This document shows positions 45,764-56,321 of a stretch of 64,000 nt of DNA, piece after piece. How positions within the stretch are numbered: position 1 is the first letter of the stretch; the number at the start of each line of letters is the position of its first letter. The notes beneath the pieces are model-generated. The model was not told where the DNA came from, made no database searches, and worked only from the letters and a program-made list of their open reading frames with translations. Made by a program: the position numbers and the translations under genes. This DNA comes from Candidatus Methylobacter oryzae (GTDB lineage Bacteria > Pseudomonadota > Gammaproteobacteria > Methylococcales > Methylomonadaceae), in the NCBI RefSeq assembly GCF_003994235.2, contig NZ_RYFG02000005.1, forward strand, positions 35,838-99,837. Reading direction: 5' to 3'.

Positions 45764-46774
45764 TCAGCAGCCCGATAATTCACTAATCGGCCAGCGAGGG
45801 CGGGCATGAATTTCCAATCCTTGTTGCTGGCCGGCCATTAGGCGCTGGCAGCCGGCATAAGCGATCATCGCGCCGTTGTCGGTGCAAAATTGGAGTCTCG
45901 GAAAATAGAGTTGGGCATTTTCCTTGGCAACCATTTCCGTCAAGCAGGCTCGAATTTGCTTGTTGGCGCTAACTCCTCCGGCAATAACCAGTCTTTTTAG
46001 TCCTGTTTGTTGTAAGGCGCGCTTGCATTTGATACTGAGCGTTTCGGCAACTGCCTGCTGAAACGCGGCTGCAACATCGGCCTTGTCTTGATCGGTTTTT
46101 TCTGAGGCATTAACGGCATTCAGCGTGAATGTTTTTAAGCCGCTAAAACTAAATTCCAGTCCGGGGCGATCGGTCATGGGGCGAGGGAATTTAGTCTTTG
46201 CTATACCTTGTTCTGCAAGAGCGGACAGTTTCGGTCCGCCGGGATAGCCCAAACCCAGCATTTTAGCTGTCTTGTCAAACGCTTCGCCGGCCGCATCATC
46301 GAGGGATTCACCTAACAGTTGATAGTGGCCGATACCTTCGACACGCACTAATAGAGTGTGTCCTCCGGAAATCAGTAAAGCGACAAAAGGGAATTCCGGC
46401 GGATTTTCTTCAAGCATGGGCGCAAGCAGATGGCCTTCCATGTGATGAACCGCAAGTGCGGGAACTTGCCATGTCCAGGCCAGGCTTCTGGCTGTTGCCG
46501 CGCCGACCAGCAGTGCTCCCATCAGTCCGGGGCCTGCTGTGTAAGCAACGCCGTTTATATCGTTGCTTGTTAGTCGGCTTTCTTGCAGGCATTGTTTAAT
46601 TAACGGAACCAATTTTCTGATGTGGTCACGCGAAGCTAGTTCAGGAACAACGCCGCCATACTCGCTATGCATGTCAACTTGGCTGTATAAAAGATGGCTG
46701 CATAAGCCTTGTTCTGAGTGATAAATCGCGACGCCGGTTTCATCGCACGAGGTTTCTATGCCTAAAACGTACAT
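45764..46774 (-). CDS. tsaD: tRNA N6-adenosine threonylcarbamoyltransferase TsaD
   Basis: This 336-residue enzyme transfers threonylcarbamoyl to A37 of ANN-decoding tRNAs. The N-terminus [16 protein letters not shown], the metal-binding [10 protein letters not shown], and [13 protein letters not shown] near the C-terminus are the standard motifs. It diverges from rpsU, as in many gammaproteobacteria. Confidence 0.97.
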   Translation of the reverse strand: MYVLGIETSCDETGVAIYHSEQGLCSHLLYSQVDMHSEYGGVVPELASRDHIRKLVPLIKQCLQESRLTSNDINGVAYTAGPGLMGALLVGAATARSLAWTWQVPALAVHHMEGHLLAPMLEENPPEFPFVALLISGGHTLLVRVEGIGHYQLLGESLDDAAGEAFDKTAKMLGLGYPGGPKLSALAEQGIAKTKFPRPMTDRPGLEFSFSGLKTFTLNAVNASEKTDQDKADVAAAFQQAVAETLSIKCKRALQQTGLKRLVIAGGVSANKQIRACLTEMVAKENAQLYFPRLQFCTDNGAMIAYAGCQRLMAGQQQGLEIHARPRWPISELSGC

Positions 46775-46781
46775 TGAGTTT

Positions 46782-46809
46782 TTGAAATTTATAAAAGTAA
46801 AGGTATAAT
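46782..46809 (+). promoter_or_regulatory. Strong sigma-70 promoter of rpsU-yqeY-dnaG-rpoD
   Basis: TTGAAA (46782-46787) and a perfect TATAAT (46804-46809) have a 16-base spacer, 70 bases before rpsU and just outside the tsaD start. Confidence 0.75.
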
Positions 46810-46878
46810 TAAGGGTTCTGTTTGTTCAGTGGATTAAAAATCCTAACTTTTTAAATATTAACATATTCGGGTCATTAT

Positions 46879-47112
46879 ATGCCGTCAGTAAAAATCAAAG
46901 AAAACGAACCATTTGATATTGCAATTCGCCGGTTTAAACGCGCTTGTGAAAAAGCAGGTGTATTAGCTGAAGTGCGCCGCCGCGAGTTTTACGAAAAGCC
47001 AACTGCAGAGCGTAAACGCAAAGGTGCTGCTGCTGTTAAGCGTCATCTGAAAAAATTAGCGCGTGAGCGTTATGCATTGAAAAACTTACGTCGCGGACGC
47101 CCTGCACTGTAA
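46879..47112 (+). CDS. rpsU: 30S ribosomal protein S21
   Basis: This 77-residue very basic protein starts [20 protein letters not shown], the normal S21 N-terminus, and carries the [17 protein letters not shown] block. The C-terminus is slightly longer than in E. coli (71 residues). It heads the macromolecular-synthesis operon. Confidence 0.98.
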   Translation: MPSVKIKENEPFDIAIRRFKRACEKAGVLAEVRRREFYEKPTAERKRKGAAAVKRHLKKLARERYALKNLRRGRPAL

Positions 47113-47128
47113 AGATTAAGGTTGTACG

Positions 47129-47578
47129 ATGGATTTGTTAACAGATCGTATCAAGGAAGAGATGAAAGTCGCCATGAAAGGCGGCGACAAAGCGCGTCTA
47201 GGGGTGATTCGTTTAATTTTGGCCGCTATTAAGCAGGTTGAGGTTGATGAGCGCGCTGTTTTGGATAACGAGCGCGTTATCCAGGTGCTTGATAAAATGC
47301 TTAAACAGCGCCGTGAGTCTATCCGTCAATATATTGAAGCGGGTCGACAGGATTTGGCGGATATTGAAGAGGCGGAGGTTCCTGTAATTCAGGAGTTTTT
47401 GCCGCAGGCTCTGACTGAAGCTGAAATTGATTCAATGGTTCAAGATGCAGTTGCTGAATCTGGGGCTGAGTCGGTTAAGGATATGGGCAAGGTCATGGCG
47501 TTGCTTAAGGCAAAAATGCAGGGGCGGGCTGACATGTCAGAGGTAAGCGCCAAAATCAAGGCTGCGTTGGCAGGGTAG
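47129..47578 (+). CDS. yqeY: GatB/YqeY domain protein
   Basis: This 149-residue helical protein matches the YqeY family: LTDRIKEEMKVAMKGGDKA at the N-terminus, RRESIRQYIEAGRQDLA in the middle, and GKVMALLKAKMQGRADMSEVS near the end. It resembles the tRNA-binding tail of amidotransferase subunit GatB; function alone is unknown. It lies between rpsU and dnaG, its common position. Confidence 0.95.
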   Translation: MDLLTDRIKEEMKVAMKGGDKARLGVIRLILAAIKQVEVDERAVLDNERVIQVLDKMLKQRRESIRQYIEAGRQDLADIEEAEVPVIQEFLPQALTEAEIDSMVQDAVAESGAESVKDMGKVMALLKAKMQGRADMSEVSAKIKAALAG

Positions 47579-47649
47579 TTGTTTTCTGGTTTTTGCCGGC
47601 AACTGCTCGCCGCATTGCCTTGCATCCGTCTTGTCGTCGGAGCATTGTG

Positions 47650-49431
47650 ATGTCTGGTAGAATTCCTCGCGAGTTTATTGATGATCTATTAGTGCGGGTT
47701 GATATTGTTGATTTAATCGATTCGCACGTTCCTCTAAAAAAGACGGGTAACAACTTTGTCGCTCGCTGTCCTTTTCATGCTGAAAAAACTCCCAGTTTTT
47801 CGGTAAACCGAAAAAAACAATTCTTTCATTGCTTTGGTTGTGGTGCTAGCGGCAATGCCATCAGCTTTCTGATGGAGTTCAGTCATCTTGATTTTGTTGA
47901 GGCTGTTGAGGATTTGGCGGCTTTTGTTGGGATCGATGTTCCTAGGGAATCTGTCGAATATCAGTCATCAAAGCAGAAGAAAGAAGATTCGAGTGAGCTG
48001 TATGCGTTAATGGAGCAGGTGGCTGGCTTTTATGTGGAGCGGCTGCGGTCCGGTGTTGAAGGAAAAATAGCGGCTGAGTATTTGAAAAACAGGGGGGTTG
48101 GCGGCGCTAGTGCAAGTGATTTTATGTTGGGTTATGCGCCTGATGAATGGCAAGCCCTGACGGCGCGGTTTGACTCAAAGCTACTGCTTGAGGCTGGTTT
48201 GGTGGTTATCAAGGAGGGAGGGCAGATATATGATCGTTTTCGCGGGCGAATCATGTTTCCTATCAGGGATAGGCGGGCGAGAATTATAGGTTTTGGCGGG
48301 CGGGTGCTCGATAATTCTTTGCCGAAATACTTGAATTCTCCGGAAACGTCCCTATTTCACAAAAGCAGGGAGGTTTATGGCTTGTATGAGCTTCTGGCGA
48401 AAAATGCTAAGCCGCAAAGGATCTTAATTGTTGAAGGTTATATGGATGTTATCGCCTTGGCTCAGTATGGCATTCATTATGCGGTGGCAACCTTGGGAAC
48501 GGCTGCATCTCAGGCGCATCTTGATTTATTGTTTCGTTTTTGCTCAGAGCTGGTGTTTTGTTTTGATGGTGATAAAGCGGGGCGTGAGGCGGCGTGGAGA
48601 GCAATGGAGCCGGCTTTCTCCAGTTTAAAGGATGGCCGGCAGATACGTATTATGCTGTTGCCGCCAAATCATGATCCTGATTCATTGGTGCGAGAAGAAG
48701 ATGTTGATGGATTTGTTGGGCGTGTGCAAGCGGCTGAAACTTTATCCGACTATTTTTTTGGTCATTTCTCGAATGAGTTGAATCTATCCGAAATCGAGGG
48801 GCGAGCGCAACTGGTCAGCAAAGCAAGGCCGTACCTGGAAAAGCTGCCGGAAAGTATTTTTAGGGAGATGATGTTTGCGCGATTAAAAGAATTGTCCGGG
48901 TGGGCTAATCTGGATGTTTTTGAGAATGCGGCTACACTTGCCTCTAATCAGGGTTTGAAGCAAGTCCGGAAAGCAGATAGGAATCTGTCTCAGGATGGAA
49001 ATAGATTATCGTCGGCGCGAGTCGCGGTTGCTTTGTTGGTTCAGAATCCCAGGCTAGCGGAATTGGTTGAGCAGCGGGAAATCGACTGGAATGGACTGGA
49101 TTTTCCGGGAGCGGGTCTGTTTAGAAGTATTTTGCAAACGATTGCAGATAAAAACCCTGTTAATGCGGCCGTTTTGGTGGAGTGCTATCGAGATGCTGCT
49201 GAAGAAAAGTCTATAAAAGCATTGGCTTTATTGGATTCTCAGGTTTCGGATGACAAGATAGATGCGGTTTTTTGCGACTCTTTGGATAGATTGTTAAATC
49301 AAGCTAGAGAAAGCGCTTTAACCAGATTGCTGAATAAAGGCAAGACAAATGGACTGGATGCACAGGAAAAAGAGTTGCTGCGTAAAATGCTGGCAACTAA
49401 AATTATGGTGCCAAGTAGTAGGAATTTGTAG
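47650..49431 (+). CDS. dnaG: DNA primase
   Basis: This 593-residue primase makes RNA primers at the replication fork. The N-terminal CHC2 zinc finger (CPFHAEKTPSF then HCFGCGASGNA), the TOPRIM core (LIVEGYMDVIALAQYG, and FCFDGDKAG with the metal-binding acids), and a C-terminal DnaB-binding domain are visible. I chose the ATG at 47650 (MSGRIPREF, GGAG upstream) over a longer in-frame start at 47593. Confidence 0.97.
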   Translation: MSGRIPREFIDDLLVRVDIVDLIDSHVPLKKTGNNFVARCPFHAEKTPSFSVNRKKQFFHCFGCGASGNAISFLMEFSHLDFVEAVEDLAAFVGIDVPRESVEYQSSKQKKEDSSELYALMEQVAGFYVERLRSGVEGKIAAEYLKNRGVGGASASDFMLGYAPDEWQALTARFDSKLLLEAGLVVIKEGGQIYDRFRGRIMFPIRDRRARIIGFGGRVLDNSLPKYLNSPETSLFHKSREVYGLYELLAKNAKPQRILIVEGYMDVIALAQYGIHYAVATLGTAASQAHLDLLFRFCSELVFCFDGDKAGREAAWRAMEPAFSSLKDGRQIRIMLLPPNHDPDSLVREEDVDGFVGRVQAAETLSDYFFGHFSNELNLSEIEGRAQLVSKARPYLEKLPESIFREMMFARLKELSGWANLDVFENAATLASNQGLKQVRKADRNLSQDGNRLSSARVAVALLVQNPRLAELVEQREIDWNGLDFPGAGLFRSILQTIADKNPVNAAVLVECYRDAAEEKSIKALALLDSQVSDDKIDAVFCDSLDRLLNQARESALTRLLNKGKTNGLDAQEKELLRKMLATKIMVPSSRNL

Positions 49432-49437
49432 TATAAT
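49408..49437 (+). promoter_or_regulatory. Possible internal promoter of rpoD
   Basis: A perfect TATAAT (49432-49437) overlaps the end of dnaG, 47 bases before rpoD. The only -35 candidate is weak (GTGCCA, 18-base spacer). An rpoD promoter in or after dnaG exists in E. coli, which makes this plausible. Confidence 0.4.
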
Positions 49438-49483
49438 TCTCGGTTCGGCGAGGTCAGGTCGAGCCAGAGTCTTCCGTGAGTAA

Positions 49484-51295
49484 ATGATGAATCAAGAACA
49501 GCAACAGTCCCAGCTTAAACAATTGATAGCCAAAGGCAAAGTCCAGGGGTATCTGACTTATGCCGAGGTTAATGATCACCTGCCTAGTGATATTGTTGAT
49601 CCTGAGCAAATTGAAGACATTATTGGCATGATCAACGATATGGGGATTCAGGTTTACGAAGTTGCCCCTGATGAAGATTCTCTTATTACTGATTCGGCAG
49701 CCGTTACAACGGATGATGAGGATGCTGAAGAAGTTGCTGCTTTAGCTTCCGTTGATAGTGAGTTTGGTAGAACTACGGATCCAGTGCGCATGTATATGCG
49801 GGAAATGGGGTCGGTAGAATTATTGACGCGTTCAGACGAATTGAAAATCGCCAAGCGCATTGAAGAAGGGCAGCAGCAATTAGTTCAAGCTATAGCGCGC
49901 TCCTGTATCGTTGTTGAGGATTTTTTACATTCATTTGATAATATTTCAAGTGAAGAGGGCGGTATCCGCCTGACTGATTTAATTTCCGGTTTCGTAGATT
50001 TAAGCGAGCCGGATGATTTTATTACGGCTCTGCCTGTGGGCGATGATGTTGAAGAAGCTCCTGCGGAAGAGGAGCCGAAAGGCCTAAACTACGAAGAAGT
50101 CAAAGAAAAAGTTGATGAGCTAAGGAAGCAGTTGAAAACGGCTTCCACAGCAATCAAAAAGTATGGCTATTCGAGCGATAAAACAGAGAAAGAGTTTGAG
50201 ATATTGGCGGACTTGTTTATGGAGTTCAAGTGGACGCCGCAATATTTAAAAAAGTTGACGGCTATTATTCCTAATGGCGTTACAGCTGTACGGGAACAAG
50301 AAAAGCTTATTATGGACATTTGCGTTAACTATGCAAAGATGCCTCGTAAAGAGTTTATTGCCTCTTTCCCTGAACATGAGACCAGTTCAGAATGGCTTGA
50401 TCAGTATTTAAGCCCAGGAAGCAAGTATTCTGAGGTGTTAAAAGATCGGGAAAAAGAAATACGAAAAGCCCAAAAGACGCTGGCCGACATAGAGGCAGAG
50501 TATGGTTTGACTATTAGTGGGCTAAAGGATATTAATCGACGCATGTCTATCGGAGAAGCCAAGGCAAGGCGTGCGAAAAAAGAAATGATTGAAGCTAACT
50601 TAAGGTTGGTTATTTCGATCGCTAAAAAATATACTAACCGTGGCTTGCAATTTTTGGATTTGATTCAGGAAGGCAATATTGGTTTAATGAAAGCGGTCGA
50701 CAAATTTGAATATCGCCGTGGCTACAAATTTTCTACTTATGCAACTTGGTGGATAAGACAGGCCATCACGCGTTCGATTGCCGACCAAGCTAGAACTATC
50801 CGTATTCCGGTGCATATGATCGAAACGATCAATAAACTGAATCGAATTTCCAGACAGATTCTTCAGGAATTAGGGCGGGAAGCAACGCCGGAAGAACTGG
50901 CGGAGCGAATGGAAATGCCGGAAGACAAAGTTCGTAAGGTATTGAAAATAGCTAAAGAACCTATTTCAATGGAGACGCCTATCGGCGACGATGAAGATTC
51001 TCATTTGGGAGATTTCATAGAAGATGCTAAAGTATTGTCCCCAGTTGAAGCTGCAACAATTGCCGGTTTGCGGGAATCGACACAAAACGTGTTGGCAGGA
51101 TTGACCGCAAGAGAGGCAAAAGTCCTGCGGATGCGCTTTGGTATTAACATGAATACCGACCACACGCTGGAAGAGGTAGGCAAGCAATTCGACGTGACGC
51201 GTGAAAGAATCCGTCAAATTGAAGCCAAAGCATTGAGAAAACTTAGACATCCTTCAAGATCAGAGCAACTAAGATGCTTTTTGGATGGTGAGTAA
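49484..51295 (+). CDS. rpoD: RNA polymerase sigma factor RpoD (sigma-70)
   Basis: This 603-residue primary sigma factor shows region 1.1 ([20 protein letters not shown]), region 1.2 ([11 protein letters not shown]), a non-conserved region of about 200 residues, region 2 ([20 protein letters not shown], then [16 protein letters not shown]), region 3 and the region 4.2 helix-turn-helix ([19 protein letters not shown]). It ends in [11 protein letters not shown]. It is the last gene of the rpsU operon. Confidence 0.98.
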   Translation: MMNQEQQQSQLKQLIAKGKVQGYLTYAEVNDHLPSDIVDPEQIEDIIGMINDMGIQVYEVAPDEDSLITDSAAVTTDDEDAEEVAALASVDSEFGRTTDPVRMYMREMGSVELLTRSDELKIAKRIEEGQQQLVQAIARSCIVVEDFLHSFDNISSEEGGIRLTDLISGFVDLSEPDDFITALPVGDDVEEAPAEEEPKGLNYEEVKEKVDELRKQLKTASTAIKKYGYSSDKTEKEFEILADLFMEFKWTPQYLKKLTAIIPNGVTAVREQEKLIMDICVNYAKMPRKEFIASFPEHETSSEWLDQYLSPGSKYSEVLKDREKEIRKAQKTLADIEAEYGLTISGLKDINRRMSIGEAKARRAKKEMIEANLRLVISIAKKYTNRGLQFLDLIQEGNIGLMKAVDKFEYRRGYKFSTYATWWIRQAITRSIADQARTIRIPVHMIETINKLNRISRQILQELGREATPEELAERMEMPEDKVRKVLKIAKEPISMETPIGDDEDSHLGDFIEDAKVLSPVEAATIAGLRESTQNVLAGLTAREAKVLRMRFGINMNTDHTLEEVGKQFDVTRERIRQIEAKALRKLRHPSRSEQLRCFLDGE

Positions 51296-51306
51296 ATATT
51301 TATATA

Positions 51307-51383
51307 GGGCCCTTAGCTCAGTTGGTTAGAGCGTCCGACTCATAATCGGCAGGTCGTAGGTTCAAGTCCTACAGGGCCCACCA
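51307..51383 (+). tRNA. tRNA-Ile2 (anticodon CAU, lysidine-modified)
   Basis: This is a 77-base cloverleaf with encoded CCA. The anticodon loop CTCATAA has CAT. The acceptor stem begins GGGCCC, giving the C4-G69 and C5-G68 pairs that the lysidine synthetase TilS recognises; elongator tRNA-Met lacks these. The 5' part (CCTTAGCTCAGT) matches E. coli ileX, which also lies near rpoD. It therefore decodes AUA after modification; a label of tRNA-Met would be wrong. Confidence 0.9.
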
Positions 51384-51391
51384 AACACAAG

Positions 51392-51414
51392 AAGGCTGCC
51401 TGTGCAGCCTTTTG
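51392..51414 (+). terminator. Rho-independent terminator after the tRNA
   Basis: An 8-bp stem (AAGGCTGC with GCAGCCTT), loop CTGT and a short T-run lie 9 bases after the tRNA and 35 bases before metK. Confidence 0.75.
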
Positions 51415-51448
51415 TATATCTGGGTTTTACATTTTAGAAGGTGGTATC

Positions 51449-52609
51449 GTGAGCAATAATTATACTTTCACATCAGAATCAGTTTCAGAAGGACATCCTG
51501 ATAAGGTTGCGGATCAAATTTCGGATGCGGTACTTGACGCTTTATTGGCGCAAGATCCTCGTTCACGCGTTGCTTGCGAGACACTTGTAAAAACCGGCAT
51601 GGTTATCTTAGCGGGTGAGATTACCACCGATGCTTGGGTTGACCTTGAAGCTTTGGTTCGGAAAGTAGTTTGCGACATCGGTTACGATCATGGCGATATA
51701 GGCTTTGACGGGCAGAGTTGCGCCGTGTTAAACGCTATCGGCAAGCAGTCGTCGGACATTGCAATGGGCGTTGACGAGTCGGATAACCATGAGCAAGGCG
51801 CGGGCGACCAAGGTTTGATGTTCGGCTACGCGAGCAACGAAACCGATGTGTTAATGCCGGCTCCAATCACCTATTCTCATTTGCTGGTTAAACGCCAAGC
51901 TGAAGTCCGTAAAAATAAAACCCTGCCTTGGTTACGCCCTGACGCTAAAAGCCAGATTACTTTCCGCTATGAAAACAACAAACCCGTAGCAATTGATGCA
52001 GTGGTTTTATCGACTCAGCATTCGCCTGACATTGCGACAAAAGCATTGCATGAAGCAGTCATGGATGAAATTATCCTGCCGGTCTTGCCAAAAGAATGGT
52101 TGCACAAAGACACCAAATATTTCATTAATCCTACCGGTCAATTCGTCATTGGCGGTCCGGTCGGCGACTGTGGTTTAACCGGGCGTAAAATTATCGTTGA
52201 TAGCTATGGCGGTATGGCTAGACACGGCGGCGGCGCGTTCTCCGGTAAGGATCCTTCAAAAGTTGACCGCTCAGCAGCCTATATGGCGCGCTACGTGGCA
52301 AAAAACATTGTTGCAGCCGGGTTGGCTGAGCGCTGTGAAATTCAGGTTTCTTACGCTATCGGCGTTGCAGAACCTACCTCAATCACTGTCGAAACCTTCG
52401 GTACCGGCAAAATCAGTGAAGATAGAATGGTGCAAATCATCAGGGATATTTTTGATTTAAGACCTAAAGGTTTGATTGCGATGTTAGGCTTGTTAAAACC
52501 TATCTATCAACCAACGGCTTCGTATGGACATTTTGGCCGTACCGAAGATACCTTTAGCTGGGAAAAAACAGATAAAGTTGACGCATTGAAAGATGCTGCC
52601 GGCCTTTAA
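51449..52609 (+). CDS. metK: S-adenosylmethionine synthetase
   Basis: This 386-residue enzyme makes S-adenosylmethionine from methionine and ATP. The N-terminus [32 protein letters not shown] (the flexible active-site block) and [19 protein letters not shown] are the standard signatures. It starts with GTG after AAGGTGG. It lies 25 bases before ahcY: SAM formation, removal of its by-product and methyl supply (metF) are encoded together. Confidence 0.98.
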   Translation: MSNNYTFTSESVSEGHPDKVADQISDAVLDALLAQDPRSRVACETLVKTGMVILAGEITTDAWVDLEALVRKVVCDIGYDHGDIGFDGQSCAVLNAIGKQSSDIAMGVDESDNHEQGAGDQGLMFGYASNETDVLMPAPITYSHLLVKRQAEVRKNKTLPWLRPDAKSQITFRYENNKPVAIDAVVLSTQHSPDIATKALHEAVMDEIILPVLPKEWLHKDTKYFINPTGQFVIGGPVGDCGLTGRKIIVDSYGGMARHGGGAFSGKDPSKVDRSAAYMARYVAKNIVAAGLAERCEIQVSYAIGVAEPTSITVETFGTGKISEDRMVQIIRDIFDLRPKGLIAMLGLLKPIYQPTASYGHFGRTEDTFSWEKTDKVDALKDAAGL

Positions 52610-52634
52610 CTAATCACTAAATAAAGGAAACGTC

Positions 52635-53927
52635 ATGAGCCAACCAGATTATAAAATCGCCGATATTGCTTTGGCGGAATGGGGTCGCAAGGAAATCAAT
52701 ATCGCCGAAACCGAAATGCCGGGCTTAATGGCCCTGCGTGAAGAATTCGGAGCGGAACAGCCATTAAAAGGCGCGCGTATCGCCGGTTGTTTGCATATGA
52801 CGATTCAAACAGCGGTGTTAATCGAAACCCTGACCGCATTAGGTGCAGAGGTTCGCTGGTCTTCCTGCAATATTTTCTCTACTCAGGATCATGCCGCAGC
52901 GGCAATCGCAGCTGCGGGTATTCCTGTTTTTGCCTGGAAAGGCGAAACGGAACAGGAAGCCGAATGGTGTATTGCGCAAACCATTGAGGGCCCTGACGGC
53001 TGGCGTCCGAACATGATTCTGGACGACGGCGGCGACTTGACCATCATGATGCATGAAAAATATCCCGAATTGATGGCCGATATTAAAGGTTTGTCCGAAG
53101 AAACTACGACCGGCGTGTTGCGTCTGTATGAGATGGTCGCCAAAGGCACGTTAAAAGTTCCTGCTTTCAACGTCAATGATTCGGTCACTAAATCAAAATT
53201 CGACAACTTGTACGGCTGCCGCGAATCGCTGGTCGACGGCATCAAGCGCGCTACCGACGTGATGGTTGCCGGTAAAATTGCGGTTGTCTGCGGTTACGGC
53301 GATGTCGGTAAGGGTTGCGCGCAATCGCTACGCGGGCTCGGTGCGACAGTGCTGATCACTGAAATCGACCCGATTTGTGCATTGCAAGCCGCGATGGAAG
53401 GCTATCGGGTCGTAACAATGGAAGAAGCGGCACCGCTGGCTAATATCTTTGTTACCGCAACCGGTAACTTTAATATCATCACCCATCAGCACATGGCGGC
53501 GATGAGGGATCAGGCAATCGTTTGCAACATCGGCCATTTCGATGCGGAAATCGACATTGCATCATTGCGTCAATATAAGTGGGAAAACATCAAGCCCCAG
53601 GTTGATCATGTCATATTCCCAGACGGCAAGCGCCTGATTGTTCTGGCGGAAGGGCGCTTGGTTAACTTGGGCTGCGCGACCGGACATCCCAGCTTCGTGA
53701 TGTCCAACTCGTTCTGTAACCAGGTTTTAGCGCAGATCGAGCTGTGGAAAAATTCCGCTCAGTACGAAAACAAGGTTTACATCCTGCCTAAAAAGCTGGA
53801 TGAAAAAGTCGCCAGATCTCATCTTAAGCAATTAGGCGTAAACTTAACGGTACTCACTGAGGAACAAGCCAAGTACATCAATGTTCCGATTGAAGGACCT
53901 TATAAAGCCGACCATTACCGTTATTGA
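52635..53927 (+). CDS. ahcY: Adenosylhomocysteinase
   Basis: This 430-residue NAD-dependent enzyme hydrolyses S-adenosylhomocysteine to adenosine and homocysteine. [19 protein letters not shown] near the N-terminus, the substrate-binding [11 protein letters not shown], and [15 protein letters not shown] (NAD-binding) are clear, with the C-terminal [13 protein letters not shown] that reaches the neighbouring subunit. A Shine-Dalgarno AAAGGAAA precedes the ATG. No SAH riboswitch fits in the 25 bases before it. Confidence 0.98.
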   Translation: MSQPDYKIADIALAEWGRKEINIAETEMPGLMALREEFGAEQPLKGARIAGCLHMTIQTAVLIETLTALGAEVRWSSCNIFSTQDHAAAAIAAAGIPVFAWKGETEQEAEWCIAQTIEGPDGWRPNMILDDGGDLTIMMHEKYPELMADIKGLSEETTTGVLRLYEMVAKGTLKVPAFNVNDSVTKSKFDNLYGCRESLVDGIKRATDVMVAGKIAVVCGYGDVGKGCAQSLRGLGATVLITEIDPICALQAAMEGYRVVTMEEAAPLANIFVTATGNFNIITHQHMAAMRDQAIVCNIGHFDAEIDIASLRQYKWENIKPQVDHVIFPDGKRLIVLAEGRLVNLGCATGHPSFVMSNSFCNQVLAQIELWKNSAQYENKVYILPKKLDEKVARSHLKQLGVNLTVLTEEQAKYINVPIEGPYKADHYRY

Positions 53928-53939
53928 TTGAACATTGTT

Positions 53940-53991
53940 CCCGCGGTCTCCGCGGGGACGCCGTCCGGTGCGGCAATAGCCCGTACCGGAC
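53940..53991 (+). promoter_or_regulatory. Tandem stable hairpins between ahcY and metF
   Basis: Hairpin one pairs CCCGCGG (53940-53946) with CCGCGGG (53950-53956) around a TCT loop. Hairpin two pairs GTCCGGTGCGG (53963-53973) with CCGTACCGGAC (53981-53991), 11 bp with one G-T pair, around a 7-base loop. No T-run follows. They may separate ahcY and metF expression or protect the ahcY transcript; they do not match a riboswitch I know. Confidence 0.55.
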
Positions 53992-54057
53992 TCAATACAT
54001 CCAGCAATTGCTCCTGCATCAACATAGTCATTAGATGGCTGTCAGTGAGACCATAAA

Positions 54058-54915
54058 ATGCAATCGCAAAAAACACATCCCCAGCTATTCAGTTTCGAAT
54101 TTTATCCGCCAAAGACAGAAGAGGGCGCGGCAAGTTTGCAGATCGTTCATGGCAAACTGGCTAAACTCAATCCGGATTTTTTTTCCGTTACTTTCGGTGC
54201 TGGCGGCTCGACTCGCGATCTTACCTTTGCGACGGTTATCGATATTCAGTCTAAAGGGATCTCTGCCGCACCGCATTTGTCCTGTGTCGCCTCGACCAAA
54301 GACAATATTCGCGCGATCCTGAAAGATTACCAGCACCATGGCATCACTAAAATTGTCGCGTTAAGGGGCGATTTGCCTTCCGGCATGATGTCGGCCGGCG
54401 AATTTCGTTACGCGAATGAGCTGGTCGAGTTTATTCGCCAGGAGACCGGCGATCATTTCCAGATTCATGTTGCCGCCTATCCCGAAGTACACCCGCAAGC
54501 CGTCAGCGGCGTGGAAGATTTTAAAAACTTCAAACGCAAAGTGGAGGCGGGCGCTAATGCCGTTATTACCCAGTATTTTTACAATGCCGAAGCTTACTTT
54601 CACTTTGTCGACGCTTGCGAAAAAAGCGGCATAACTATTCCTATCGTGCCCGGCATTATGCCGATTACGCAGTATTCGCAACTGTTCCGTTTCTCGGAAA
54701 TGTGCGGCGCGGATATTCCTCGCTGGCTGCGGAAACGCCTGGAAAGCTTTGGCGACGACAGGGCGGCGATACAAGCGTTCGGCCTGGAAGTCGTCAGCAA
54801 TCTTTGCCGCCGTTTACTCGATGGCGGCGCTCCGGGGTTGCATTTTTATACGATGAACCAGTCTGCGCCTACCTTGGCGATTTTGGAAAACTTGCAGATC
54901 AAGCCTCGCGACTAA
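54058..54915 (+). CDS. metF: 5,10-methylenetetrahydrofolate reductase
   Basis: This 285-residue FAD enzyme makes 5-methyl-THF for methionine synthesis. SFEFYPPKTEEG holds the catalytic Glu, SVTFGAGGSTRD and KIVALRGDLP bind FAD and folate, and GANAVITQYFYN follows, all as in MetF. It lies 130 bases after ahcY behind two hairpins and 51 bases before bioA. Confidence 0.97.
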   Translation: MQSQKTHPQLFSFEFYPPKTEEGAASLQIVHGKLAKLNPDFFSVTFGAGGSTRDLTFATVIDIQSKGISAAPHLSCVASTKDNIRAILKDYQHHGITKIVALRGDLPSGMMSAGEFRYANELVEFIRQETGDHFQIHVAAYPEVHPQAVSGVEDFKNFKRKVEAGANAVITQYFYNAEAYFHFVDACEKSGITIPIVPGIMPITQYSQLFRFSEMCGADIPRWLRKRLESFGDDRAAIQAFGLEVVSNLCRRLLDGGAPGLHFYTMNQSAPTLAILENLQIKPRD

Positions 54916-54966
54916 AGCGGAATCAGGCAGCGAAATCCATAAAGATTTCCGGCGAAAGCAGAATCC

Positions 54967-56319
54967 ATGTCGTCAAACCAGTCTTTTTCCAACCGTGATC
55001 TTTCTGTATTGTGGCATCCTTGCACGCAAATGAAAGATCACGAGACTTTCCCGATAATCCCGATCAAAAAAGGCCAGGGTGTCTGGTTGGAGGATTTTGA
55101 CGGTAATCGCTATCTCGACGCGATCAGTTCGTGGTGGGTCAATTTATTCGGCCATGCCAATCCCACCATCAATGCAGCATTAAAAGACCAGCTCGATACG
55201 CTGGAACATGTGATTTTCGCCGGATTTAGCCACGAACCCGGCGTCGCGCTCGCGGAAAAGCTGGTTCGGATAACGCCGGAACGGTTGAGCCGTTGTTTTT
55301 ATGCCGATAACGGCTCTTCCGCGGTGGAAGTCGCGCTCAAAATGAGTTTCCACTATTGGCGCAACCTCGGCCAAGCTCAAAAAACCAAATTCATTACGCT
55401 GGAAAACAGTTATCACGGCGAAACCTTAGGCGCGCTGGCGGTCGGCAACGTGCCGCTGTATAAGGAAACTTACGCACCGTTATTAATGGACGTGATCACC
55501 GTGCCCGGTCCGGATTGCTACAACCGCGAGCCAGGCGAGTCGTGGGCGGATTATTCCTCCCGCCGCTTTACGCTGATGGAACAAACGCTACAGCAACATA
55601 GCGATACGGTCTGCGCAGTCATCGTCGAACCTCTCGTGCAATGCGCCGGCAATATGCGCATGTACGATCCGGTCTATTTGCAATTGCTCAGGGCCGCTTG
55701 CGACAAATATGACGTGCATTTAATCGCCGATGAAATCGCTGTCGGTTTTGGGCGTACCGGGACATTATTTGCCTGCGAGCAGGCGGCGATCAGCCCCGAT
55801 TTCATGTGCCTATCCAAAGGTTTAACAGGCGGCTATCTGCCGTTGTCGGCAGTGTTAACAACTGACCGGGTATATCGGGCGTTTTATGCCGATTATCAAT
55901 CGTTGACCGCGTTCCTGCATTCGCACAGCTATACCGCTAATGCGCTGGCTTGCCGGGCGGCACTGGCTACTCTCGATATTTTTGATCAAGATAACGTCAT
56001 CGAGAAAAACCGGTCTTTGGCGGAAATTATCGCAAAAGCGGCGATGCGTTTTCACGATCATCCGCATGTTGCCGAAGTCCGGCAAACCGGCATGATTCTG
56101 GCGATTGAGCTGGTCAAAAACAAACATACCCGCGAACCTTATCCCTGGCAGGAACGTCGCGGCCTTAAAGTTTATCAATACGCGTTAGCCAAAGGCGTTT
56201 TATTGCGTCCTTTAGGCAACGTCATTTATTTCATGCCGCCTTATGTGGTGAGCGAGCAGCAGCTTTTATTAATCGCTGAAGTTGCATGGCAAGGTATACA
56301 GCACGCGGTTGAGGATTGA
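54967..56319 (+). CDS. bioA: Adenosylmethionine-8-amino-7-oxononanoate aminotransferase
   Basis: This 450-residue PLP enzyme of biotin synthesis uses SAM as amino donor, which fits its place after metK-ahcY-metF. WHPCTQMKDHE and ISSWWVNLFGH bind substrate; the PLP Lys lies in CLSKGLTGGYLPLS; ADEIAVGFGRTG is the cofactor Asp block. It ends 2 bases before rsmE. Confidence 0.96.
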   Translation: MSSNQSFSNRDLSVLWHPCTQMKDHETFPIIPIKKGQGVWLEDFDGNRYLDAISSWWVNLFGHANPTINAALKDQLDTLEHVIFAGFSHEPGVALAEKLVRITPERLSRCFYADNGSSAVEVALKMSFHYWRNLGQAQKTKFITLENSYHGETLGALAVGNVPLYKETYAPLLMDVITVPGPDCYNREPGESWADYSSRRFTLMEQTLQQHSDTVCAVIVEPLVQCAGNMRMYDPVYLQLLRAACDKYDVHLIADEIAVGFGRTGTLFACEQAAISPDFMCLSKGLTGGYLPLSAVLTTDRVYRAFYADYQSLTAFLHSHSYTANALACRAALATLDIFDQDNVIEKNRSLAEIIAKAAMRFHDHPHVAEVRQTGMILAIELVKNKHTREPYPWQERRGLKVYQYALAKGVLLRPLGNVIYFMPPYVVSEQQLLLIAEVAWQGIQHAVED

Positions 56320-56321
56320 AT

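Noticed and set aside
51384..52634. SAM or SAH riboswitch before metK or ahcY
   Set aside because: Only a tRNA terminator lies before metK and 25 bases before ahcY; neither has room or motifs for a known riboswitch.
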